A stretch of DNA of 15,358 nucleotides. It comes from Bacteroidota bacterium (lineage in GTDB: Bacteria > Bacteroidota > Bacteroidia > Flavobacteriales > Flavobacteriaceae). The stretch lies in contig JAJRSY010000274.1 of the NCBI GenBank assembly GCA_024278565.1, positions 1 through 15,358 of the forward strand, read 5' to 3'. The notes beneath the pieces were generated by a model that made no database searches, was not told where the DNA came from, and worked only from the letters and a program-made list of their open reading frames with translations. This document shows positions 1 to 7,954 of this stretch, piece after piece. The position numbers and the translations under genes were made by a program. Every line of letters begins with the position of its first letter. Position 1 is the first letter of the stretch.

Positions 1-1
1 C

Positions 2-769
2 GAACTTGATCGCGTGCTCAACGAAGCCGGCACGCCCATTGTGCATGGCGATAAGGTATACGTGTTCTCTGAAGAAGGTTTTATAAGCGACCTTCCCGCC
101 TACATTCATGTGTTGGACAAGCAAACGGGAAAACTGTTGGATAAGCGCGAACTGCCCCACGATATTAGCGGAACACCGGTAATTATCGACAACACACTTT
201 TTGTGCCGGCAAAGAACCTGTATGCTTTGAACGCAGAGACCTTCGAGGTACAATGGGTTTTTGAGGCGAATGGTATGGGTACGCCCAACATATCAGGGAA
301 CAGGCTAGTGGTACATGCTATTCCCACGGGGCAATCCATTCGTTCTGCCATGTACTGTCTGGATGTCGGTACAGGGAACATTATATGGAAATTAGACACA
401 GGTTTCGATACTATTTGGAGTCCTGTAATCGTGGAAAATGTGGTTTTTGGGATATATGAAGAAGCTTCCAGTTTTCCTTTTGCCAACGGTCGCCCATTTG
501 CTGTAACGCTATCGGATGGGAAGCAGTTATGGTTTCGTGATGATGTTCGCATAGATAACAGTCCGGTCTATGCCAATGGCCGCCTGTTCTTTCACGGGCA
601 CGATATTAATCGTACGGATACGGATAATAAGGTAGGCCTCATGGGTATGAACGCTAATACGGGCGAAGTACTTTGGCTGAACACCGCGTTCAGGTACGGT
701 TCGCAGTTGACCCCCTTGGTCGTAGCACAGAACGGGGTTTTTGGACCGTCTTACTATCGAGGAGAATGA
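2..769 (+). CDS. PQQ-like beta-propeller protein (BamB/PQQ-repeat type), 5' end outside window
   Basis: The frame is open from base 2, so the gene begins upstream; the GTG at 14 is only an internal codon. At least four propeller blades are visible, each with the PQQ-repeat pattern of an aromatic/hydrophobic strand, a turn with T/D-G, and a terminal W: YALNAETFEVQW, YCLDVGTGNIIW, VTLSDGKQLW and MNANTGEVLW. Such repeats occur in BamB-like outer-membrane scaffold proteins, in quinoprotein dehydrogenases and in many secreted Bacteroidota proteins of unknown role. No PQQ-binding or catalytic residues can be assigned from this fragment, so the call stops at the fold. The protein ends at YYRGE and a strong terminator follows 25 bases later, so the 3' end looks natural. 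Export is likely for this family, but the leader is not in the window. Confidence 0.8.
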   Translation, partial: ELDRVLNEAGTPIVHGDKVYVFSEEGFISDLPAYIHVLDKQTGKLLDKRELPHDISGTPVIIDNTLFVPAKNLYALNAETFEVQWVFEANGMGTPNISGNRLVVHAIPTGQSIRSAMYCLDVGTGNIIWKLDTGFDTIWSPVIVENVVFGIYEEASSFPFANGRPFAVTLSDGKQLWFRDDVRIDNSPVYANGRLFFHGHDINRTDTDNKVGLMGMNANTGEVLWLNTAFRYGSQLTPLVVAQNGVFGPSYYRGE

Positions 770-793
770 TTTTAGTTTGAGTTGGTTTGTTTC

Positions 794-827
794 AAGGCTC
801 TGACGGTAGTAACGTCAGGGCCTTTTT
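794..827 (+). terminator. Intrinsic terminator of the beta-propeller gene
   Basis: A 12-bp stem (794-805 with 813-824, one T-G wobble) encloses a 7-nt loop, and a run of Ts (823-827) closes the 3' side. It starts 25 bases after the TGA at 767-769. Clear Rho-independent terminator geometry. Confidence 0.85.
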
Positions 828-978
828 GATTCTAGACTAGAGTTGTGTGTAAAAACACAAATCCGCAATGTCTCTTTACAATTTGAAAGTTAGCTGTAAT
901 CTATCTTGTTTTTGAGTACTTTCATGTCCTATAAATCACCTTTATAAAAAATGAGATCAATAGTAAATAATAATTGAA

Positions 979-2151
979 ATGAAAAAACCAAGAAAAATAC
1001 TTTTGGTAATTGCTTTGGTTCTTTTGGGAATCTACTTTTTGGCAACCGCCATTGTTCCACAAAAACTGGACAAAAAGTTTAATACGGTTACCATTTCAGC
1101 TCCTTACACAGCTTCGAAGAGGACACAGGAATTGTATAATTCGCTTGATTTTGTGGCCGATCTGCATTGTGATGCCTTGCTTTGGAAACGTGACCTGCTA
1201 GAGAAGCATGACTATGGTTCTGTTGATATTCCTAGAATGTTGGCAGTGAATATGGGCATACAGGGCTTTACGATTGTGACAAAAGCCCCCAAGAACATGA
1301 ATTTCGATAGCAATACGGGAGAAACCGATCAAATTACCTTGCCTTTCATTTTACAGGGAAGACCTTTCCCGTCGTGGTTCGACCTGACCGAAAGAGCTAT
1401 TGCCCAATGTGATGCACTGCATGATTTTGAGGAGGAATCAAATGGCAGTTTTCGTGTCATTAAATCGGCGGCCGATATGAGGCAGTATGTGTCCGACAGA
1501 AAACAAACCAATGATATAACAGCAGGGTTTTTAGGAATTGAAGGAATGCATGCCCTAAGCGGTAAATTGGAAAATGTGGATCGTCTCTACGATGCTGGAG
1601 TGCGTATGATGGCGCCTGTACATTTTTTTGACAATAAGTTGGGCGGTTCGGCACATGGGGTCTCCAAGGCCGGACTTACCGATTTTGGTGTTGAGGTGAT
1701 AAAAAAAATGCAGCAAAAGCGAATGATCGTTGATGTGACCCATTCATCACCAAAATTATTGGATGATATTTTTGAAATTACAACCCGCCCTGTTGTGTCA
1801 TCACATACAGGTGTTCAAGGTATCTGTGAAACAGTACGTAACCTATCAGACAAACACTTAAAAAAAATAGCGGCATCGGGTGGCTTGATCGGTATTGCGA
1901 TGTTTGAACCTGCAACCTGTGGCAATACCCCGGCGTCAACAGCCAAAGCGATCAAGTACTGTATTGATTTGGTGGGATCCGATTATGTGGCCTTGGGTTC
2001 TGATTTTGATGGTGCCATAGAAATACACACCGATGTGACCGGAATGCCACTTTATGTAGAGGCCATGTTAAATCTTTCAATTTCTGAAAATGACATCAGA
2101 AAGGTGATGGGCGGCAATGTCAAACGGTTTCTGCTTGAAAACTTGCCTTGA
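979..2151 (+). CDS. Membrane dipeptidase, peptidase family M19 (renal dipeptidase-like)
   Basis: A 390-residue zinc dipeptidase of the amidohydrolase-like M19 family, which cleaves dipeptides and tolerates D-residues at the C-terminal position. The metal and active-site residues of the human enzyme all have counterparts: H63 and D65 in DLHCD, E188 in GIEGMH, H255 in VDVTHSS, H276 in SSHTG and D342 in LGSDFDG. Residues 7-26 form one hydrophobic segment after a KKPRK start, without a lipobox or obvious cleavage site, so the enzyme is probably anchored in the inner membrane with its domain in the periplasm. ATG 979 is the only start that includes this anchor. It stands alone: 209 bases separate it from the upstream stop, which is closed by a terminator, and 193 bases precede the next gene. 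Substrate cannot be told from sequence; cell-wall or scavenged peptides are plausible. Confidence 0.92.
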   Translation: MKKPRKILLVIALVLLGIYFLATAIVPQKLDKKFNTVTISAPYTASKRTQELYNSLDFVADLHCDALLWKRDLLEKHDYGSVDIPRMLAVNMGIQGFTIVTKAPKNMNFDSNTGETDQITLPFILQGRPFPSWFDLTERAIAQCDALHDFEEESNGSFRVIKSAADMRQYVSDRKQTNDITAGFLGIEGMHALSGKLENVDRLYDAGVRMMAPVHFFDNKLGGSAHGVSKAGLTDFGVEVIKKMQQKRMIVDVTHSSPKLLDDIFEITTRPVVSSHTGVQGICETVRNLSDKHLKKIAASGGLIGIAMFEPATCGNTPASTAKAIKYCIDLVGSDYVALGSDFDGAIEIHTDVTGMPLYVEAMLNLSISENDIRKVMGGNVKRFLLENLP

Positions 2152-2278
2152 TGGGTGTTTCCCAAAATAATAATCAATACAGTTCCTCGTGACTCTTTCT
2201 CGATTGGCTGGTAGATTTCAAGATGTTTTTATTGCAGAAAACTACCTCTAAAAAACCTTAAAAAATAGCAAATTTGGT

Positions 2279-2286
2279 TACTTTTG
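2279..2286 (+). promoter_or_regulatory. Candidate Bacteroidota -7 promoter element (TACTTTTG)
   Basis: TACTTTTG matches the Bacteroidota -7 consensus TAnnTTTG and lies 58 bases upstream of the acyl-CoA dehydrogenase start, in a 193-base gap. No convincing TTTG -33 box is seen at the usual spacing, so this is a candidate only. Confidence 0.35.
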
Positions 2287-2344
2287 TAAATAATTAAAAC
2301 AAGGAACTGATAGGATATTATTTTAGTTCACCAACAAAACAATT

Positions 2345-3835
2345 ATGCATAAAAATTTTGCCGATTACATCAAAGAGTTTGAAAAAACCTTGGTAAATGT
2401 ATTTCATGAAAAATACGATATCAACGAGTTTAGTAAGAACAGGGGCCTTCCCGTTGTTGCTATGAGGGATATTATGTCTCATGCGCCTTTGTCGGTGGCC
2501 ATTCCTGAAAAATTTGGGGGAAGGGGGCTTAAGGTGAAGGAGTGTCTTGGTATTCTATCGGCAGCATCTTATGAATCGTTGGCACTGTCATTGACCTTCG
2601 GAATAAACATAGCCCTGTTTTTAGAGCCTGTTGCCAAATACGCCAATGAAGCCATTAAGGGTGATATTTTCAAAAGATTTTTAGAAAAACAGAATATGGG
2701 CGGACTGATGATCACCGAACCCGATTTTGGAAGTGATGCATTGTCAATGCAGACCTATAATGAAAAAAACGGGAATAGTTACACCATAAAAGGGACCAAA
2801 CATTGGCAAGGTTTGACGGGCATGGCCGATTATTGGTTGATGACTTCCCGTGAGAAAGGCAGTAACGGCAATTTAGGAAGGGATATTGATTTTTTCGTAT
2901 GTGATGTTTCACAACCGAACCAGCGAATAACAGTTGAGAAATATTACGATAACCTGGGACTCTATATGATTCCCTATGGTATAAACAAGGTTGATATTCA
3001 AGTGCCCGCCCAATACAAATTACAACCAGAATCCTCTGGTGTGAAAATGATGTTGGATCTTTTGCACAGAAGTAGAATGCAGTTTCCGGGTATGGCAATT
3101 GGGTTTATCAAAAGAATGTTAGACGAGTCCATAAAGTACTGTAACGAGCGCATTGTGGGTGGTAAAAACTTATTGGCACTTGATCAAGTGCAATTTCAGA
3201 TTGCCAAAATTCAAAGTGCGTTTACGGTAACTTCTGCAATGTGCTTTAGAAGTAGTGCCCACAGTGGTATTGAAAATGACCTTTCATCTGAAAGCATAGA
3301 AGCGAATACGATGAAGACCTATGTGACCGATTTGATGCAAGAAGCCGCCCACACCCTAACACAGTTGTCCGGCGCAATGGGCTTCGATATGAGCAATATC
3401 GGGGGTAGGGGAATTATGGATAGTAGGGCCTTTCAGATTTTTGAAGGTTCAAACGAAATGCTTTACACCCAAATTACCCAAATGATAGGTAAATTGATGA
3501 TCCGTAAAAAAGAACTGAATGTGTATAGATTTTTTAAGGACTATGAGCTAACCAATAAACTGGATTCTTTTTTTAAAAACGAATTGGATTTCAATTTTAC
3601 GACTGGACTAAGCCAACGAAAAATGATCGATCTCGGAAAAGTTTTCTCTAGAATCATCTCTGCCAATTTTGTATTGGAAATGGGAGGAGAAGGCTTTCAT
3701 AAAGATTTGGTTTCCAACTGTTTGAATGTTATCAAATTAGATGTTTCACAAGTGATAAAATCGTTTCATTGCAAGAATACCACCACTCAAATCGAAGATT
3801 ATAATGAGAATAGTAATTGGTATAGTTTTGCTTAA
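2345..3835 (+). CDS. Acyl-CoA dehydrogenase family flavoprotein with C-terminal extension
   Basis: A 496-residue FAD enzyme of the acyl-CoA dehydrogenase fold, expected to introduce an alpha,beta double bond into an acyl-CoA and pass electrons to ETF. An N-terminal helical part (about 1-115) includes the substrate-side SVAIPEKFGGRG. The middle beta domain starts with ITEPDFGSD (123-131) and KHWQGLTGMADYW (from about 152), which line the flavin in this family. The C-terminal helical domain carries GGRGIMDSRAFQIFEGSNEMLY; E367 in FEGSNE aligns with the catalytic glutamate of medium-chain enzymes. Typical family members are about 380-390 residues, so roughly 100 residues after position 390 are extra, as in VLCAD-like and some bacterial variants. 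No ETF, thiolase or acyl-CoA ligase gene is adjacent, so the substrate is unknown. The class is sure, the specific reaction is not. Confidence 0.88.
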   Translation: MHKNFADYIKEFEKTLVNVFHEKYDINEFSKNRGLPVVAMRDIMSHAPLSVAIPEKFGGRGLKVKECLGILSAASYESLALSLTFGINIALFLEPVAKYANEAIKGDIFKRFLEKQNMGGLMITEPDFGSDALSMQTYNEKNGNSYTIKGTKHWQGLTGMADYWLMTSREKGSNGNLGRDIDFFVCDVSQPNQRITVEKYYDNLGLYMIPYGINKVDIQVPAQYKLQPESSGVKMMLDLLHRSRMQFPGMAIGFIKRMLDESIKYCNERIVGGKNLLALDQVQFQIAKIQSAFTVTSAMCFRSSAHSGIENDLSSESIEANTMKTYVTDLMQEAAHTLTQLSGAMGFDMSNIGGRGIMDSRAFQIFEGSNEMLYTQITQMIGKLMIRKKELNVYRFFKDYELTNKLDSFFKNELDFNFTTGLSQRKMIDLGKVFSRIISANFVLEMGGEGFHKDLVSNCLNVIKLDVSQVIKSFHCKNTTTQIEDYNENSNWYSFA

Positions 3836-3838
3836 GCG

Positions 3839-3864
3839 GATTCTTTTTTAAAAAATCTTTTTTT
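3839..3864 (+). terminator. Possible weak intrinsic terminator after the acyl-CoA dehydrogenase gene
   Basis: GATTCTTT and AAAAAATC (3839-3857) pair with one mismatch around a 3-base loop and are followed by seven Ts (3858-3864). It lies four bases past the stop codon, in the right place, but the stem is almost all A-T and therefore weak. Confidence 0.35.
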
Positions 3865-3967
3865 AGCGGTAATTACTGGTGCCAATCAGAGAATAATAGT
3901 AAAATATTACTTGGGGAAATTACAATGTGGAAATCTCTCGAGCTGTCAATTATTTTGAATATACCTT

Positions 3968-4846
3968 ATGAAAACAACAAAGTTTTTTACAGTCATCTTA
4001 TTTGTTTTTATGGCGTCTTTGTCAGCACAGGATAAACCCGCTTATCAACTTTATAACCAGAAGGGGAAAATAACCAAGTACGATAAAATGGTCGCTGATT
4101 TGGCAAAGGCCGATATGGTATTCTTTGGTGAATACCATAACAACCCTATTTCACATTGGTTGCAATTGGAAATGGCAAACAGCTTTTATAAAATTAAGAA
4201 GGAGAAGCTTTTTTTTGGGGCCGAGATGTTCGAAAACGGAAACCAATTGGTGTTGAACGAGTACTTGGCGGGCTTTTATCCTGAAAAAAAAATGCTTGGC
4301 GAAATAACTCAAATGTGGGGTAATTACAAAACTGACTATAAGCCTTTGGTAGATTTTGCAAAAGAAAACGAACTGCGTTTTATCGCCACCAATATTCCCA
4401 GAAGGTATGCTTCTATGATTAATAAAAGTGGAATGGCTGCTTTAATAGAGTTGAGCCCTGAAGCATTGGCATTGATAGGCCCTGATTTTGAAAAGCATTT
4501 TGATGCAGCCGTTTACGCTGACATGAAAGATAAAATGGGAGGGCATATACCCGAAAACATGTTGAACATACAAATGGCACAAGCGTCCAAAGATGCGACC
4601 ATGGCCCATTTTTCTGCTATTAATTTTGAGAAGGGTCAATTGTTAATGCATATCAATGGTGCTTACCACTCCAATAACGAAAGGGGTATTATATGGTGGT
4701 TGCATAAAATGAAACCTGAACTCGACATTAAATCAATCACCACGGTGACCCGATCTGAATGGGACGAAATGACCGATACCGAAAAAGCGAAAATAGCAGA
4801 TTATACTATTGTTGCTGCAGATGGCATGACACGAACAGCTGATTAA
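3968..4846 (+). CDS. Secreted ChaN/Tiki-like protein (haem-binding uptake family)
   Basis: A 292-residue protein of the ChaN (DUF399, Cofac_haem_bdg) family, related to the Tiki/TraB/EreA-like fold. Residues 1-20 are a type I signal peptide (lysines, hydrophobic core, SLSA before QDKP) with no lipobox cysteine, so it is likely secreted to the periplasm rather than lipidated like Campylobacter ChaN. The family signature is clear: FFGEYHNNPISHW (G54, E55, H57, H63), GAEMFE (E86), IATNIPRR in the middle, and MHINGAYHSNNERGI near the C terminus with the second histidine pair. ChaN proteins bind haem or are proposed metal-dependent hydrolases; the function of this subfamily is not established. It stands alone between the acyl-CoA dehydrogenase and phosphatase genes with no TonB receptor or iron gene next to it, so the haem link comes only from the family. 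Confidence 0.85.
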   Translation: MKTTKFFTVILFVFMASLSAQDKPAYQLYNQKGKITKYDKMVADLAKADMVFFGEYHNNPISHWLQLEMANSFYKIKKEKLFFGAEMFENGNQLVLNEYLAGFYPEKKMLGEITQMWGNYKTDYKPLVDFAKENELRFIATNIPRRYASMINKSGMAALIELSPEALALIGPDFEKHFDAAVYADMKDKMGGHIPENMLNIQMAQASKDATMAHFSAINFEKGQLLMHINGAYHSNNERGIIWWLHKMKPELDIKSITTVTRSEWDEMTDTEKAKIADYTIVAADGMTRTAD

Positions 4847-4978
4847 TACCACCTCACATTTTTGAAAAAAATCAGTATTCAGTACGGCCAATTCAATATG
4901 ACAATGAGACAGAAAGGTTGCCTTTGCTTTGTGGGTCAATTGAGATTGATATTTGAAGAGAATTGTTTTTTGTATATA

Positions 4979-5761
4979 ATGGGGATGGTTTTAAAAAAGA
5001 TCAGTCAAAAAGTTAATGAGGTTGTACTTGAGGTAGGCTCCTACATCAAACAGCAGCAGGGCAAAGTGAAGTCCAAGAAAATAGTTGACAAATCTTTAAA
5101 TAACTTATGTTTCTTATGTGGATAAAACTGCTGAGGGGATATTGTTGAAAGTCTTGGCAAGATCGTACCCGAGGCAGGCTTTTTAACAGAGGAAGAAACA
5201 GTGGTTCAATCTAAAAAATCATTGCGGTGGATTATCGATCCTTTGGATGGAACGACTAATTTTTTATTTGGTCTGCCCATTTATTCAGTAAGTGTCGCCT
5301 TGTCACAAGACGAGGATATTTTAGTGGGCGCTGTTTTTATACCTGAATTGGATGAACTTTTTTAGGCGACCAAAAATGGCGGTGCTTTTCTGAACAACCA
5401 ATCGATTCATGTGTCTAAAACAAAAACAGTAGAAGCCTCTTTGGCCGCCACGGGATTTCCGTACTACCGTTTTGAGAATATCGAACGATATATGGCGATG
5501 CTGGAAAAGTATATGTGTACTACACGAGGTGTCAGGCGTTTGGGGTCAGCGGCCGTAGATTTGGTTTATGTGGCCTGTGGTCGTTTTGATTTCTATTTTG
5601 AGTTTAACCTGAACCCCTGGGATGTGGTGGCCGGATTGTTGATTATCAAAGAAGCAGGAGGTGAAACTTCTGATTTTGAAGGTGCTGGAAGTGCTTTTTC
5701 TGGTAAGGAAATACTAGCATCCAACAAAATTTTACATGGTTTTTTGTTGAAAAACGTATAG
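4979..5761 (+). pseudogene. Inositol monophosphatase family gene, two frameshifts plus nonsense codon
   Basis: Joined across its lesions the gene encodes about 260 residues, the normal length of an inositol-1-monophosphatase-type Mg-dependent sugar phosphatase. The metal-site motifs survive: TEEET (from 5186), DPLDGTTNF (5237-5263) and the C-terminal WDVVAGLLIIKEAGG (5618-5662). Three lesions are visible. One extra base near 5108 moves NNL|VSYVDKTAE one frame forward; one base lost near 5136-5138 returns it before DIVESLGK; TAG at 5363-5365 interrupts DELF|ATKNGGAF, where related proteins often carry an aromatic residue, so TGG to TAG is a simple explanation. The start is taken as ATG 4979; ATG 4985 (MVLKKISQ) is equally good, and an upstream in-frame ATG at 4862 gives an uncharacteristic N terminus. 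Its stop codon has been altered by the element inserted at 5761. Either a recent pseudogene or, for the indels only, a sequence error. Confidence 0.85.
5753..5760 (+). repeat. Target-site duplication, left copy (AACGTATA)
   Basis: AACGTATA directly abuts the left terminal inverted repeat and is repeated exactly at 6002-6009. It covers the last codons of the phosphatase gene (AAC GTA TA). Confidence 0.85.
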
Positions 5762-6001
5762 GGTGCACGACAAATTTCCCTAAACCGAACAGATATGGAC
5801 AGTTTCACTTTGGAGCCGTCCCCACCCCTGCTTGTCCGGCAGGCAGGCTAACCCTCCCCCGAAGGGAGGGAGCCGTTTCTCGACATCTATGAACCCCCGG
5901 CTTTTGCAGGATCTGCCCCCCCTCCCTCTGGAGGGGTCGGGGGAGGACAGTCCGGTAAAATGGTATTCTATTGAACAGAAAGGGAAATTTGTCGTACACC
6001 C
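5761..6001. mobile_element. MITE-like non-autonomous element, 241 bp
   Basis: The outer 21 bases, 5761-5781 (starting GGGTGCACGAC) and 5981-6001, are inverted copies with 20 of 21 positions matching; the difference is C versus T at position 6. A perfect 8-bp direct repeat flanks the element. Weaker inverted similarity continues for some 25-30 bases inward. The middle is GC-rich and palindromic: 5827-5847 (CCTGCTTG/CAGGCAGG arms), 5852-5870 (CCCTCCC/GGGAGGG) and 5919-5936 (CCCCTCC/GGAGGGG). No credible protein is encoded. The element enters the phosphatase gene between the second and third base of its stop codon: without it the end reads GTA TAA, with it GTA TAG. The 8-bp duplication fits several transposase families, including IS1595, whose remnant lies at 9220-9697, but the two ends are not clearly alike, so the mobilising transposase is unknown. 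Confidence 0.82.
5827..5847. repeat. 21-bp CCTGC..GGCAGG palindrome, copy 1 (inside the MITE)
   Basis: CCTGCTTG and CAGGCAGG pair (one T-G wobble) around TCCGG. The same unit with two base differences occurs at 15217-15237 as CCTGCCTG/CAGGCAGG around GCCGG, so the palindrome is a dispersed repeat in this genome and not unique to the element. Confidence 0.7.
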
Positions 6002-6009
6002 AACGTATA
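6002..6009 (+). repeat. Target-site duplication, right copy (AACGTATA)
   Basis: Exact second copy of 5753-5760, directly outside the right terminal inverted repeat. The following A at 6010 completes the inferred original TAA stop of the phosphatase gene. From here to 6227 no convincing gene is seen; a minus-strand ORF with a leader-like start at 6146 is discussed separately. Confidence 0.85.
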
Positions 6010-6227
6010 ACATATTGAGCTGCCTTGTTTTCAAATCTTCGAATGAAAAACAGAAATTTTATTTTTTCTTCAAATATGGTTCCTTGCCCATAAAAGGTGG
6101 TGGCGGTGACAAATCCAAATAGCATGGTAAATAGTAGAGGTCTCATACGAAACTGGTTATTTTGATTTTTGAAATCACCTATTAATTTTAAGGAAAACAC
6201 TAAATTGTAGCGAATAAATAAACAATT

Positions 6228-7952
6228 ATGCAAATAATAGAATCTCCTGAGGTATATGACGTAATCATAGTTGGCTCGGGCGCAGGAGGAGGAATGGCTA
6301 CAAAACAATTGGCCGATGCCGGTTTTAATGTGGCCGTTGTTGAGGCAGGTCCGTTTTTTGATCCCGCCGATCCCAAGACCATGACCCAATTGAAATGGCC
6401 CTACGAGTCACCCAGAAGGGGTGCGGGCACGGATCGGGCTTTTGGAGAATGGGATATGTCTTGGGGCGACTGGGAAGTAGAAGGTGAACCATATACCCAA
6501 GCAGAAGGCACCAACTTCAAGTGGTGGCGATCTAGAATGCTAGGAGGGCGAACCAACCACTGGGGTCGTATTTCACTGCGATTCGGCCCAAAAGACTTTA
6601 AGGGAAAGACACGCGATGGCTTAGGAGAAGATTGGCCTATAGGTTATGACGATGTAAAACCATATTACGACAAGGTTGATAAACTTATCGGTGTTTTTGG
6701 CACCAATGAAGGTTTGGAGAATGACCCAGACGGATTTTTTATACCTCCACCAAAACCCAGATTGCATGAACTTTTTTATATCAAGGGCGCAAAAAAAACG
6801 GGTATTCCGGTAATTCCTAGCCGTATGTCAATGTTGACCAAGAAAATCAACAAAGATAGGGGTGTTTGTTTTTATTGCGGACAGTGTTCAAGATCATGCT
6901 CAGTTTATGCAGACTTCTCGTCTGGGAGTTGTTTGATATTTCCGGCACAAAAAAGTGGTGGTAAGATCCGTATTTATGTAAATTCCATGGTACGGGAAGT
7001 GACTACGAACGCCGAAGGAAAAGCCACGGGAATATCCTATGTCAATAAGGAAGACAGAAAAGAATACCAACTAAAGGCCAGAGTGGTCATTTTGGCAGCA
7101 TCGGCCTGTAGCTCGGCTCGAATCCTGCTCAATTCGAAAAGTCCACAACACCCTAACGGGCTGGGAAATAGCAGCGATATTGTCGGTAAATATTTGCATG
7201 ATTCGACAGGTGCAAGTGCTACCGGATTCATACCTGGCCTCATGAACCGAAATACATCCTATAATGAAGATGGTGTAGGGGGTATGCATGTATATTCTCC
7301 ATGGTGGGGCGATAATTCAAAATTAGATTTCCCACGTGGGTATCATATTGAAGTATGGGGTGGCATGGGAGTGCCAAACTACGGTTTTGGTTTTGACGCC
7401 AATGCGTTCAATGAATTCTTTGGTGCCAAAATAGGGGGCTACGGCGACACACTCCGTGATGATGTTAAGAAGTATTATGGTTCCGTAGTTGGTTTTGGTG
7501 GCCGTGGCGAAGGTATTGCCCTTAAAGAAAATTACTGCGAGATCGATCCAACCACGCTCGACCAATTTGGTATCCCGGTATTAAAGTTCAATTATAAATG
7601 GTCCGATCATGAAAAGAAACAGGCCAAACATATGCAAGACACTTTTGAAGAATTGATTCATAATATGGGCGGTCAACAAATATGGGGTGGTAAGTCTGGT
7701 AAAGATGATGATTATGGTTTACGTGCTCCTGGTGAAATCATTCATGAGGTGGGTACGACACGAATGGGCAATGACCCTAAAACTTCGGTCACCAATAAAT
7801 TCAACCAATTGCACGATGTAGATAACGTTTTTATTGTGGATGCGGGGCCTTTTGTTTCGCAAGCGGATAAAAATTGTACATGGACGATTCTAGCGCTCTC
7901 ATGGAGGGCAAGCGATTATATTATCGAACAATTGAAAAAGCAAAATATCTAA
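6228..7952 (+). CDS. GMC-family FAD oxidoreductase, catalytic subunit of a sugar/glycoside dehydrogenase
   Basis: 574 residues. The N terminus is a Rossmann FAD site, DVIIVGSGAGGG (GxGxxG at 16-21) with the ribose-binding E39. GGRTNHWGR lies at about 107-115, and the C-terminal GMC domain has H506 in HEVGTTRMG and N549 in DKNCTW, the usual His/Asn catalytic pair. C214, C217, C220 and C224 form a CxxCxxCxxxC cluster (CFYCGQCSRSC) suited to a Fe-S centre; bacterial FAD glucose dehydrogenases of this branch carry a 3Fe-4S cluster in a comparable place. There is no signal peptide of its own. The next gene starts two bases after the stop and encodes the Tat-leader small subunit, so export as a complex is likely. 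Oxidation of a sugar or glycoside hydroxyl in the periplasm is expected; C3 specificity is suggested only by the neighbours. Confidence 0.9.
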   Translation: MQIIESPEVYDVIIVGSGAGGGMATKQLADAGFNVAVVEAGPFFDPADPKTMTQLKWPYESPRRGAGTDRAFGEWDMSWGDWEVEGEPYTQAEGTNFKWWRSRMLGGRTNHWGRISLRFGPKDFKGKTRDGLGEDWPIGYDDVKPYYDKVDKLIGVFGTNEGLENDPDGFFIPPPKPRLHELFYIKGAKKTGIPVIPSRMSMLTKKINKDRGVCFYCGQCSRSCSVYADFSSGSCLIFPAQKSGGKIRIYVNSMVREVTTNAEGKATGISYVNKEDRKEYQLKARVVILAASACSSARILLNSKSPQHPNGLGNSSDIVGKYLHDSTGASATGFIPGLMNRNTSYNEDGVGGMHVYSPWWGDNSKLDFPRGYHIEVWGGMGVPNYGFGFDANAFNEFFGAKIGGYGDTLRDDVKKYYGSVVGFGGRGEGIALKENYCEIDPTTLDQFGIPVLKFNYKWSDHEKKQAKHMQDTFEELIHNMGGQQIWGGKSGKDDDYGLRAPGEIIHEVGTTRMGNDPKTSVTNKFNQLHDVDNVFIVDAGPFVSQADKNCTWTILALSWRASDYIIEQLKKQNI

Positions 7953-7954
7953 AG

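Noticed and set aside
843..860. TTGTGT/ACACAA small inverted repeat
   Set aside because: Six-bp A/T-rich stem between a strong terminator and the next promoter; easily due to chance.
5363..5365. TAG in the phosphatase gene read through as pyrrolysine or by suppression
   Set aside because: The same gene has two frameshifts and nothing suggests a recoding system; a simple TGG-to-TAG mutation suffices.
5832..6122. Plus-strand 96-codon ORF across the GC-rich repeats
   Set aside because: It is a reading of the MITE palindromes and its right end; low-complexity Pro/Gly content, no start signal and no family features.
5805..6389. Minus-strand 194-codon ORF
   Set aside because: It overlaps the start of the intact GMC gene and runs through the MITE; only the short leader-like part from 6146 deserves a note.
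7874..7954. Upstream ATG 7874 as start of the gluconate dehydrogenase subunit 3 gene
   Set aside because: It would overlap the GMC gene by 79 bases and place 27 hydrophilic residues ahead of a clear Tat leader; ATG 7955 is far better.
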